Part shown: in pieces, positions 1-10,740 of the stretch
Position numbering within the stretch: the first letter of the stretch is position 1
Layout of the letters: each line of letters begins with the position of its first letter
Assembly (NCBI GenBank): GCA_037576215.1
Contig: JBANDB010000018.1
Coordinates: 1,302,001 to 1,366,000 of the forward strand
DNA length: 64,000 nt
Direction: 5' to 3'
Source of the DNA: Armillaria gallica
Lineage: Eukaryota; Basidiomycota; Agaricomycetes; Agaricales; Physalacriaceae
Position numbers and translations under genes: made by a program
Notes under the pieces: generated by a model
Databases searched by the model: none
What the model saw: only the letters and a program-made list of their open reading frames with translations
What the model was told of the DNA's origin: nothing

Positions 1-1
1 G

Positions 2-2194
2 ATGATATGTGGGTTTGCCTGGGATAACCAGGGAAAGACGCCTGTAAACAAGTCAATTATGTCAGCAGATATCACAGACGGAGGAATGCAAGTCCTGGAC
101 ATAAAGATGAGGAATGATGCTATAAAAATAATGAAACTCAAAGCATACCTGCATTTTGATGTGAATCGACCACTCGCAGTGCATGTGAAGGACACTATTA
201 TAAACAAGCACATCAAAAAAGGAGTGCCTCGACCGAGTGCAATGGCCAATACAGTGCTACAGACCTGGACAGTCAATGTCAGACACAACACCCAGCTGCC
301 ACGACACATAGCTGACATGCTCAGAGTAGCGAAGAACCTTAACATACGACTAGACTTGCAGATGCCATCACAAGAAGTGCGGAGACAGATCCCCATCTGG
401 CATCATATTGGCTTCAGGAATAAAGTACAGAAACGGTACAGCTCGAAGACAGTGAAATGCCTAATGGAAAACCATGCGGTTGAGACTGCTGGAGACGCAG
501 TGGATACTGTGTTGAGACTGAATACTGCAGCACACAGGAAGCGACGGGACTGTGCTTGCAGTGCGTGCTGTTGAGACCAACTACAGAGAGGGTGTGACAA
601 CCTGCACAAGTGTGCCCTGACAGCGGAAAAATGGCTGAACCGGCTAGAAGAGAAGTGGGAGCCAAGATGACCAGACCAAGACGACGGCCTGGATCTGACA
701 CCTGAGGACAGATCAAACAACAATGAAGCTAAGGAAAACAACGGAATCATCAGGTTTGACCCCGGGATAGATAACAAGAGTTCACTGACCAAAGGAATAA
801 GAATCTTCACATCAGGCTGGGACACATGCCCAAAACCAGCCATCAGACCCACTATCACCCCTCCAGACAATCCTGCAGCAGTTGCCATCTCCATTGCATA
901 CACAGATGGGAGCGCATACGATAACGGCACTATGGACGCATGGGCTGGTGCAGGCGTCTGGTTTGGGGAAGATGACGAGAGGAACATTTTCCTGAGGCTC
1001 CCTGGCCTGAACCAGACAAATAACACTGCTGAAATACGGGCAGTCCTGGAACGTATCTTGGCAGCAATCCACAATGAAACTATAATGACGATATCAGACT
1101 CTAAGTATGTTATTGACGGGTTATGTTTTCACCTATGTCAATGGGAAGATAATGGATGGCTGGGAGTCTTGAACAGCGACATATGGAAGGCCACAGTCGC
1201 AGCTCTATGCCAGCAAGGCACCCCAATCTACTTCCAGTGGGTGAAAGGCCACAACGGAGATATTGGAAATGAAGGTGCAGACCACCTTGCTGGGAAAGGC
1301 ACCCTCCTGGACGAATTGGAAGCCCTGGTTGCAGACACTGAAATATGCCACGAGTTCAATGTGGATGGAGCACGGCTGTCGGCACTCACCCAGAGCCAGG
1401 CCTACAAACTCCTCCGCATGATGAAGGGAATAGAGGCACGCAAATCAGCGCAAGCTATAGTGGGACAGGTCATGTCCACGATTAAGGAGATTAATGGTGT
1501 CGAGCCAACGCCTTTGAGAATATGGAAATCCATGTGGCACAAAGACATATCTCACCCAATCCGTGGTTTTCTCTGGAAAGCCATCCAAAACACTTTCAAA
1601 GTAGGAGTTTTCTGGGAGCGTCTGGGTCCTCAATTCTCTGTAAGGGGAGAATGTCCCCACTGCAAAGTGACAGAATCTATGGAGCACATTCTAATTGAAT
1701 GCTCCATTGAAGGACAAGCGATGCTATGGGGACTAGCGAGAGAATTATGGGAAAGCAAGGGGCAGAAATGGATACCCCAAACCTATGGTGTCGTCCTAGG
1801 CATGACACTGGTACAAATCAGAACGACAAAAGGAACTGTTGACAGAGCAGCGACGAGACTGTATCGTATACTGATAACCGAGACAGTCCACTTAATCTGG
1901 AAAATCAGATGTCAGCGGAGGATACAGTGCGGGGACAACAACCCAAGAAATTGGCACACGAAGGATGAGATCCATAACCTCTGGATTGCAGCGATGAATC
2001 AAAGACTAACCATTGACCGTGTGCTAGTAAATAAGCGTAAGTATGGTGCCAAGGCACTAACGAAGGCGATAGTACTGTCAACCTGGAAAGGAACATTACT
2101 TGACGAAAGAGCCTTACCAGAAGACTGGATCGACCAGAGCGGGGTCTTAGTGGGTATTGTGCTGAGCTGGAAACGGCTGAGAGGAAGGCACTGA
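2..2194 (+). pseudogene. LINE ORF2 C-terminal part: post-RT region, RNase H, zinc knuckle (two nonsense codons)
   Basis: One reading frame stays open from base 2 to the stop at 2192-2194 apart from two TGA codons (572-574 and 668-670). There is no frameshift. The first 190 codons resemble the region after the RT core in basidiomycete LINEs. RNase H starts near 893 with YTDGS and continues with the acidic motifs NTAE, SDSK and EGADH, so all four catalytic acidic residues are present. A CPHC...H...C knuckle typical of LINE C-termini lies near 1651-1710. Starts at internal ATGs are not biologically meaningful; the protein begins upstream of the window. The element is dead as read unless the stops are suppressed. 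Confidence 0.8.
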
Positions 2195-2368
2195 GTCCCA
2201 CACTAACTTGAACAGTTGTGCTTAAATGCATTTCCTCATGTAGCTTCTTTCGGTATGGCCAAATCATTTCATTTTACATCTCTTCTAGGGCATGCCCCTA
2301 ACCCAAGCAAGTATGCTGGATTAACTTTGTTAATTGCAGGATGCTGAGTACACAATTACACACTATAC

Positions 2369-2392
2369 AAAAAAAAAAAAAAAAAAAAAAAA
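2369..2392 (+). repeat. poly(A) tail of the LINE (A24)
   Basis: Twenty-four A residues in a row mark the 3' end of the plus-strand LINE. A perfect homopolymer suggests that the insertion is not very old, although slippage can also lengthen such runs. Confidence 0.85.
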
Positions 2393-2703
2393 CAATAACA
2401 TCCCCTGCTTCCCACATAAAGTTCTTCAGGACCATATCAACCCCATGAGATGCATTCGGGGTCAATACCACCTTGTCGACATCACTGACTCTGATGATGC
2501 TGGTGACTTTCGCACATACAGCGACAAGCATGGGCTAGTAAGACAATCGCAGCAACAGATCCAGATTCGATTCAATCTTGTCGGATGGAGCACTGCACCA
2601 TGTGCTGACTGGTCAAGGAAGAGACCTGTAGGAGCCTTCGACAATCACGCATTAGCATCTCGCTTGAATACGACGATCCAAAGGACTTACCATGATTCAT
2701 GTT
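2393..2703 (-). pseudogene. Class V aminotransferase fragment, block 1 copy (isopenicillin N epimerase-like)
   Basis: Read on the minus strand this is the N-terminal part of a PLP-dependent class V aminotransferase of the isopenicillin N epimerase-like type. It has a degenerate SYGSLPRP-like motif followed by VVLTPNASHGV and NFMWEAGDV. It matches the copy at 29830-30620 base for base over most of its length. It is broken in several ways: TGA in the LPRP motif, TAG shortly after, a 5 bp deletion in the first exon, and loss of everything downstream of the GDVI position, where the LINE poly(A) begins. No catalytic lysine region is present. It lies divergent to the type A DUF6533 gene, as in block 2. 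Confidence 0.7.
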
Positions 2704-3372
2704 AACGTATTCGGAATCAAAATGAAATTAGTCTTTCATCTGATGCTGAAGGCTGGCAGCTGCGCAGGGCAGCCCAAAGATTCCAGGGAGGAAGGAAGGA
2801 GGAGTATGGTGTGCCATTTTGTTTCCCAGTTGGAGGGGAAAGAGGAAGGGAAAGGATTGGCCTTGTAAGTAATGTGTGAGTCATGGAAGGTAGGAAGAGA
2901 CTTAGTTTTCGGCCGATCTTATCTCCTTATCTTATCCGGCAAATATTCGACATGCCACGGCCAATGAGGAATTCCCGATTTGTCCCACGATCAACTGCGT
3001 TGAAGTTGAATGTCGAGCATCGAGCTCTGCACTTTTCCGATCCAAGCCTTTGATCTCATTTCCTTCTGTTGGTGAGTCTAAAAACTGATCCTTTGCATCC
3101 AGAATCTCGAGCTCACTTATCCAAGAGCTTGTTCAATGTTGGCCTTGCTCGAAAATACGGATGCAAGTTATAAAATGAGAGTACAGTGCTGCTATCAGGA
3201 AAATAAATGGCGCCATAGGAAACAGGTAGATAAGTATTTTTCGGGGACACCAGTAATTACTGGATCCTTACACATAATTTGTAGATTCAGAAGATGTGAA
3301 GAGGATGGCAGTGAGCACTATAAAATCGTCCTTCACAGTTGAATACGCATTAAGCTCTTCCGAGTCACCTCT

Positions 3373-4946
3373 ATGTTGCTAAACACAATTGTTCAGTGGG
3401 ACATTCTCAACCTACCCATATGTGCGTTGATGTCAGATTTTTATTCAAAACCATCACTAATTGTCCTCCCGTGCAACACCAGATACCAGTTGGACAATGC
3501 TTATCTGGAAATATCTTATCACCTTTGATGATGATGTATGTATCCGTTTAAGCCAGAGTTCCTGTAGCCTGTGTTCCTATCGATTTTTCAGATCGACTTA
3601 TTTTGGGTCTGTACAAGTCAACAGCAATATCGTCCTAGAACTCTCATTGATGATTCAGTCCTCCAAATTATCCTGGATTAAATGCCTATTTTTTGCGATA
3701 AGTGGCATCCCTCCACCTCGTTCAGAGTGCCCGATCGCAGGCTTGGTCAGAATCGCTACCTTGTCATCGCCCTGCGAGTTTGGGATACCACATGTATGTA
3801 CTATGCTCCCCAATTTCTGGAAAGAATTTGTTGGCTAATGCGATTAATCCAGCTGCATACTTTCCGGTAAGTAGTCTACCCCTGCCCACTGCCCTTCCAA
3901 CCACAGCAACAGATTGTTCAGCCACATCCAGTGTAACCGTGGTCATCTGTTTTTCCTCTGCAAATATGGCTTATTGGATCTACTAGTTGCGAGCATATAT
4001 TATCATCAATTCCACATGGTATTTCTGTGTCTCGATCCTCAGCCCTGATTCCTTTATCTACAGTATGTAACATGTTATATCTTGCCACTGCCTTATTTCT
4101 TCCGCCTGCAATTACTGCGCGCTGACTTTGAGAGCTATAGTCACTCTTCAGATCCTTGTCATGGAGAGCATTATCGTCTTACATATCTGGGCTATTGCAG
4201 GCAGAAGAAGAGTTTTGTTAGGGTTCTTTTGCTGCCTTCTCTGCCTGAGTGTGGCCGCAACTCTTGCCGTCAGCTTTAGGTACTCTCCTATGTTTCAAGT
4301 CAGTGACGAATATGTGGAGTTCTTTAGCTGGTAAGGAATACTGTTGGTTACCTATCAAGTTCTGTGACTGATGGAGCCCCGACGACTACTTTAGGCTTCC
4401 CATGTTTTTATTTGAATCCATTGTGTATCTAATGGCTATATTTTACGGGCGTCAAAGCCACAGTGATTCTGGCACAAGTGCGACAAAACTTTGGTTCGAA
4501 GCCTATTATGGGCCTGCTCCTCAGAGACAGTTTCTTTTACTTCCTGATGTGCATCACGCTGATTATTCTGCTACTAAACATGTCTTATCACGTTAACTAT
4601 GCTTAGCATTGTCTGCTGTGTCCCCATCCAGGCACCGGTGGCGTGCAGCCTACATCTATTATGCTAGCTCCTCATGCTCATGACCGTACAGGACACTGGG
4701 TTGGGCCTCAGTCTCATGAGTGTTACAATAACATGTATGCTTCTCAGGTTGCACAAGCAGGCCAAAGAGGATTTGAATATGCCACACACTCAATACATGG
4801 AGTTGGAATCCTTTCGAGTAGCGAATCCAATAGAAGAAGTATCCATTGCTTCTGACGCAGGAATCGGCCTCAGTAGAAGGGATGCTGCAGGTGTTTGTGG
4901 TGAGTGCAGATCACATAGTTTGTACTTTGAATTTATCAGACTTTAG
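3373..4946 (+). pseudogene. DUF6533-type membrane protein, type A, block 1 copy (frameshifted)
   Basis: This is a multi-exon member of the basidiomycete family with the N-terminal signature YLITFDDD followed by an LFW exon, an aromatic/basic exon, an NRYL exon and hydrophobic helices (an ...IWAIAGRRR helix-loop near 4140-4215). I assign it to DUF6533 by this motif pattern from memory. Exon 1 (ATG 3373) ends in T|gt and joins ag|AT at about 3482, the same phase-1 junction as in the paralogs. Compared with the block 2 copy (31267-32716), the exon starting near 4396 lacks 8 bp around 4447, which shifts the frame before the conserved LLRDS(V)FYF motif. The usual C-terminal stop is also lost. Function of the family is unknown; several membrane segments are predicted by eye. 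Confidence 0.6.
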
Positions 4947-5299
4947 GACATGATCAGGCGTGTTGAAGTAGATTTTGAACTCAACAGTCCGGTTCTTGAT
5001 TGTTTTTAAAAAAAATAATCGCCCGCCTTCATAGGGAAGAGTGTGGTGAACAGCAACCTCTAGACAACTCGAATAGATATCGGCACCATACACGAGATGA
5101 AGGCATGCGATACACCTTGTTCTGCCCCGTCTCTGCCAACATCAGCACTGGTATTAGATCCTCGTGGGAAGCAGTCTTACAATACCATCTATATCCTCCC
5201 GGATGTATCTTTTGGTTTCGACTGCATGTCCTGGTTACGAATATTCACGACCCATAGCCTCGAAGTCGCCGGCCTTATTATTGTAGATTAAGCACTAGT

Positions 5300-5616
5300 C
5301 AAACCATTATCGTACCTGTCTCAGACCTACTGGACATTCACTCAGTGCTACTAAGCTGACGGCATCTCCACTCCCAAGTGATACATATCAAAGATTTCCG
5401 TGTTGTAAGGGATGTACTGGAAACAATAAATTTGATCCCTCTTGCAGCGGTATCTGTCCTGCGACTGGATACCTGTCAAAGTTGAGTTGGCACATGTGGG
5501 AGTACTTGTTTAGACGCCGAGAGAGGGTGAAACATGATATGCCCTGGTACCTGCAACGTACCAAATAGTTTCTTTCTTCGATTGTCTGACGTCGATTGTA
5601 CGACTCTAACAGCCTT
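5300..5616. other. Gene-free segment shared with block 2 (about 37.59-37.80 kb)
   Basis: No convincing coding region. From about 5480 the sequence is clearly related to about 37660-37790 in block 2 (shared tracts around GTGCTTGTTTAGA and GAAACATGATA). It therefore belongs to the duplicated block and marks the left edge of the block 1 insertion that starts with the inverted repeat. Confidence 0.5.
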
Positions 5617-7998
5617 ATTGTGGTTATACTGTACAAAAATTATTGAGACACAGGTAGTGCCAGAGCTCTGATCATGACAGGTACTTTTTGTATGCACCTA
5701 GTTGTTTCACGATCTCCAGGTACTTTCTGTCGTGTATAGAGACCTGCTGATATTTGCTGGTACCCCTCTGTGTACCTGTGATAAGTTACACAGGTACCTT
5801 TGACCATGGCATATGGGTACAGCCCTGTACTATATTATTACTTACACGACATGCTTCAATGGGGAATGCCAGCATGCCACATAGTTATACTGCCAAAATG
5901 CTGAGTGAGCGCCACCATCACATTGAGCCAAATTTGAGCAACCATACAGCTGAAATGGATAACATAAGTCTAAAAACCAACATCTCTGCCAGAATATATT
6001 AGAAAAATAGAAAAAGAGTAAACCAATGATCGACTGTCGTTGGACTGTCTATGGTATTTCTGTATCATTACTTCGAAGTATAAGAGTAGGTTCATTTAAA
6101 TACATTGATGTTCATGCTGGATGCTGTGCCAGAACCAGAGAGCTTTAGCGGTCGGCGGCCAGTGCCTTCAGATGATCCTGGAAGCCTTTGAGAAGGATTA
6201 TATTCATGGAAGATTGGCTAGCCTCACCGATACATCCATGATATGAGACGTGGCGTGGTGGCGGGGCATTTGCAAACCGCGCAAATGCTTAAGGCTGGAA
6301 CAGCATTTCCATCCCAGTCGATGGTCTCCGTGGCAACGAAACTGAGCCCACAGTGAGTGCTGCTTTTTATGGGATTATTGCGGCAATAGCCAAGACAGTC
6401 GATAGTGATATGTTGCAGTATTCTAAGAGGCAATTCAGTGGAATCGTTTAGGGCGGAAGAAAGGGATGGGAACAAACAAGAAAATTTCACCACATATTGG
6501 CCACATAAAAATAGGCACAAACATAGGTAGGGCTGTGGCCACACATAATGCTGGAGGGATCAGTAATTGGCAGTAGCGAGTAGCAGTGTTGGGATCTCCT
6601 GAAAAGTACTTGCAAATTTGAAGTGGCGGTCACCAGAAAAATTCAGGGACGTGTTGATCCATTGGCATTTGGGAAAGTGTGAAATAAGTAGTGCTGGAAC
6701 ACTTCAGAAGTAGTGGTGTTGCTCCCATGGAACAAATGAATATTTCTACATTATTACGCCCATAACAATGTCTTGTCTTTCTGAAAGTTGTGCAGCTGTC
6801 AGAATTAAATCTCTAGTATCCCTCAGATTTTCAGCAAATACTTGAGGCTGTATGGGCGTAATAATGTAGAAATATTCATTTGTTCCATGGGAGCAACACC
6901 ACTACTTCTGAAGTGTTCCAGCACTACTTATTTCACACTTTCCCAAATGCCAATGGATCAACACGTCCCTGAATTTTTCTGGTGACCGCCACTTCAAATT
7001 TGCAAGTACTTTTCAGGAGATCCCAACACTGCTACTCGCTACTGCCAATTACTGATCCCTCCAGCATTATGTGTGGCCACAGCCCTACCTATGTTTGTGC
7101 CTATTTTTATGTGGCCAATATGTGGTGAAATTTTCTTGTTTGTTCCCATCCCTTTCTTCCGCCCTAAACGATTCCACTGAATTGCCTCTTAGAATACTGC
7201 AACATATCACTATCGACTGTCTTGGCTATTGCCGCAATAATCCCATAAAAAGCAGCACTCACTGTGGGCTCAGTTTCGTTGCCACGGAGACCATCGACTG
7301 GGATGGAAATGCTGTTCCAGCCTTAAGCATTTGCGCGGTTTGCAAATGCCCCGCCACCACGCCACGTCTCATATCATGGATGTATCGGTGAGGCTAGCCA
7401 ATCTTCCATGAATATAATCCTTCTCAAAGGCTTCCAGGATCATCTGAAGGCACTGGCCGCCGACCGCTAAAGCTCTCTGGTTCTGGCACAGCATCCAGCA
7501 TGAACATCAATGTATTTAAATGAACCTACTCTTATACTTCGAAGTAATGATACAGAAATACCATAGACAGTCCAACGACAGTCGATCATTGGTTTACTCT
7601 TTTTCTATTTTTCTAATATATTCTGGCAGAGATGTTGGTTTTTAGACTTATGTTATCCATTTCAGCTGTATGGTTGCTCAAATTTGGCTCAATGTGATGG
7701 TGGCGCTCACTCAGCATTTTGGCAGTATAACTATGTGGCATGCTGGCATTCCCCATTGAAGCATGTCGTGTAAGTAATAATATAGTACAGGGCTGTACCC
7801 ATATGCCATGGTCAAAGGTACCTGTGTAACTTATCACAGGTACACAGAGGGGTACCAGCAAATATCAGCAGGTCTCTATACACGACAGAAAGTACCTGGA
7901 GATCGTGAAACAACTAGGTGCATACAAAAAGTACCTGTCATGACCAGAGCTCTGGCACTACCTGTGTCTCAATAATTTTTGTACAGTATAACCACGAT
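5617..7998. repeat. Near-perfect long inverted repeat: 1148 bp arms, 86 bp spacer
   Basis: Left arm 5617-6764 and right arm 6851-7998 are reverse complements about an axis at 6807.5 (paired positions sum to 13615). I find only two mismatches, both near the outer ends: 5619/7996 and 5671/7944. The spacer is 6765-6850. Identical short ORFs of 106 and 82 codons appear in both arms in opposite orientation; they are a by-product of the symmetry and match no family I know. The transcript of either strand would fold into a hairpin of over 1.1 kb. Candidate explanations are a foldback-type element, a recent inverted duplication, or an assembly or amplification artefact. Confidence 0.9.
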
Positions 7999-7999
7999 A

Positions 8000-9040
8000 C
8001 ATTGTAACATTATGACTGTATGCTCAGTACTATCAATCGCAAGGCTTAAGCAGGTGAAGAAGCTGTGGGTATGTGACCGATCCAAGGGGGTACCGGAATG
8101 TCGGCTTGGCACACCAGGTAGGTAGGTAGGTTGGGCCGGCAGGCCCAATAAAAAAAAGTTGACCTCCCTTATTGGGGCCTAAAGGCAACTTTTTGGGGGA
8201 TGTTACAGATAAATTTCAATGTAATACATACCATGGTGCATGCTATTTACCTCGGAGAGTATGATAACTGGCTTTATAGACATTTTCACCAGCACTCTTT
8301 GGCATCAAAGTTTACTGCATCATGATGATGTCAAATACCTTAATGAATCAATTTTGCAATATGCGTCCAATAGGATACTTAGCCGAAGTGGGCCGCTGCG
8401 AGCATGGCAGGTATGAGTCCGAAGTCCTACAAGCTGCTCACAGATATATTTATATTCAGCTTAGCGAGAGCCTGAGCATGGCGAGCTGTTGAAATATCTA
8501 ACCTCTGCAATAACTCTTGCACAATATGTACTGTAATGTAGATTATATATTAGTATACATTTCATGGAATAGTCATACACATTGAAGTCTACTACCTGTC
8601 AGAGAATGATGACGAAAACCAGATTATAGATGAAGTCTTCATGAAGGGAAGCACATTCCTCACTTAACATCCAGGGAAAGATATACGGCACACGAACTCA
8701 AGATCATGATGATGATAGTGTTATGCACATCAACGACTCTGCCCATGGCGCACCGTTGGGCAGGGGAAAATGGGGCGGTGATGAGCCTAGACTTCTGTGG
8801 CAACAGCAACACCCAAAACTCAGAGAGAGCTTAGGCAATTAATGTAGCAACACAGCAATCAAGGCAATGTGTTTGCGAGTGGTTCGGTGCACCTCCGTGC
8901 AGTCAATTCCTCAATAACACAAGATACACTGCGACTTTAAGTCAGCGAAGTAGTACTCTTGGTCAAGGAGTACTAGTAGACGTTGGCTGTAAGCCGGGAA
9001 GGATCTCGATAAACGAGATGGGACGGAATCTGGTATGACT
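8000..9040. other. Gene-free DNA right of the inverted repeat
   Basis: No coding region is supported. A (GGTA)n run lies at 8117-8130. It is followed by a GC-rich palindrome (GGGCCGGCAGGCCC) and an imperfect hairpin at about 8143-8200 whose arms are an A-rich AAGTTGACC and a GGCAACTTTTT tract. Short open stretches near 8580-8660 are too degraded to name. Confidence 0.4.
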
Positions 9041-9045
9041 TGAAT

Positions 9046-9440
9046 ACCAAGAAACCATGATAGAAACTGCGAAAATGATCTAGAGACCACGAAAATGGGT
9101 CTAGAAATTGTTGGGAGGGACTGGAAATCGTAGCAATGAGCTAGAAATCGTGGGGATGGACTGTAAAACGTGGGGAAGGACTAGAACTCGTTGCGATGCT
9201 CTAGTAATCGTGGGTGAGGACGAGTAATTGTGTGGGAGGGACTGGTAATCGTAGCAATGCTCTAGAAATCGTAGCAACATGCTAGAAATCGTTGCGATGC
9301 TCTAGAAATCGTGGCAATGGACTAGAAGACGTCGAAATAGCCTAGTAAATGTGGCTTGGGGTGTACCTAATATTGTGAGTCGAAACAATAGCAATAAACG
9401 TATGGAGACTGCAAGAAACTGGTAGAAATCGTAGCAACTG
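9046..9440 (+). repeat. Degenerate minisatellite, about 20 bp unit around CTAGAAATCGTNGCRATG
   Basis: About 15 diverged head-to-tail copies of a unit of 18-22 bp can be laid out by eye. Each starts near CTAG or TGGAAA/TAGTAA and continues with AATCGT and a G-rich end. Ten CTAG tetramers occur in under 400 bp. Copies differ by substitutions and 1-3 bp indels. No protein frame is preserved. Confidence 0.7.
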
Positions 9441-9540
9441 AGGTGCTGAGTGGGGTGCTGCGGCAATAGATGCATGGCAACTCCGAACAATGATAAAGAC
9501 GAGGGTGATCCTATGGAGCTGAACTGGGCCTACACAGTGA

Positions 9541-10740
9541 TACGCCGTCTACGCGTTCACACCTAGATTTTGCGATTTTGTAATCATACTAGCGCATATC
9601 TATCTTAGACTAGCAATAACTAAAGGACTATAGCGGAGGCTTCAAGCTGATAGTCAAGCCAGAAAGCTACTAGTCGAGCCAGGATTTAGGTGCGATACCA
9701 CTATTGGGTCAAGTCTATCAGCTGGCGTGACTAGCACCTCGAATACCAAGCGAGTCAGTAAATGACGACCGCTAGTCGACGGGGTAGCTACGAGTGCACC
9801 CAACAAGAAGCAGAACATACAGGTCTCGTGAAAGTACAGTCACTAGTGGAACGGTCTGCGCGCGAGTGTTTAAGAAGAGTTGACTAGCGGTGCAGCAGTC
9901 TCTAACGGGACTTAGAAATGAATTTAGAAATGAAGCGCAGCTGTCCAGATCGGGCTAGTACGATACAGATCTATTTACGATCGGAACTAGTATAGCCGGG
10001 TTGTGCCTTCGATCACGATCGACAGCTGCTACAGGCACGCTCGTTAGGCTAGCCGTTTATCCTTGACGCAAGTGGAGCGTTGCTGGGCCAAGAACACGGA
10101 ATGCCACCTCTAGCGGAGCTCCTAGGCCCACTAGTCAGCAAGCGGCCATTTCTAGACCGACTATTGCGTGATTATTCACCATTATTCGTGACTAGCCAAG
10201 AAATCCTTATCAATAATACCCCTCTAGTCAGTTATTTATATCTCGATCGTACCTTGTTGGCCAGTATATAAGTAGTAGAATAGGTGCACGCGCGGCTCAG
10301 GCAAGCCATCCCCGCAATTGTGACCTACTAGTCAGTATCTAGTGCCCCAATTAAAGGCTTTTGTGCTTAACCTCGACGAAGCGGCTACTAGTCGCTAAGT
10401 TACCCATAGCATTGAGTGAATAGAAGCGTCTTAGAGCAATCTTTTGTGTCCTGCAAAGGCCAAGAGTGTTTCGAAGTTAGTTCAAGCGAGTTCTCGAAGT
10501 TTAAAGTATTATTCTTAGGCCAAGAGCGCCACTAGTCTGCCTAGAAAGCGACTAGTCAAGTGTTTATTCACTTGTAAGACATTATAGGGCCAAGAGAGCC
10601 ACTAGTTCGAAGCAGTCCCAGTCAGAGCGAGCGCAGTAGCTCAAGTCGAGTCACTATTCATCCAATTGTGTCTTACAAACCCCACTAGTGCGAGTAGTAC
10701 GCTTGTATAGCTCACTAGTAATGAAATAAAACGTCTTTAA
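9541..10740. repeat. CTAG-rich dispersed-repeat tract
   Basis: I count 26 CTAG tetramers in 1200 bp; about 4.7 would be expected for random sequence of even composition. Most are (G/C)ACTAGT(C/G) or CTAGTC. A longer motif, GGCCAAGAG-N-GCCACTAGT, recurs at about 10517 and 10589, with shortened forms at about 10087 and 10460. The spacing is irregular, so this is not a simple tandem array. Clustered short motifs like this resemble the subterminal repeats of some DNA transposons, but no transposase is visible. Confidence 0.65.

Larger units (their letters stand above)
1..2392 (+). mobile_element. 3' part of a non-LTR (LINE) retrotransposon with poly(A) tail
   Basis: The window opens inside a LINE that runs on the plus strand and ends in 24 uninterrupted A residues at 2369-2392. 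About 175 bp of 3' untranslated sequence follow the stop at 2194. The protein frame has post-RT sequence, RNase H and a Cys/His knuckle in that order, as in Tad-like fungal LINEs. The sequence just right of the tail belongs to an aminotransferase pseudogene whose second copy (near 30.29 kb) has no LINE, so the insertion junction is visible. The 5' part and left junction lie outside the window, so a target-site duplication cannot be checked. Confidence 0.85.

Noticed and set aside
5754..6002. 82-codon ORF with mirror copy at 7613-7861
   Set aside because: Same reason: a by-product of the inverted repeat, with no recognisable domain.
6224..6544. 106-codon ORF, also present in mirror at 7071-7391
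   Set aside because: Its duplication is explained by the inverted repeat. No signature, and no start or codon evidence for a gene.
9046..9440. CRISPR-like periodicity
   Set aside because: Units of about 20 bp are directly adjacent and degenerate, with no unique spacers, and the DNA is eukaryotic. It is a minisatellite.
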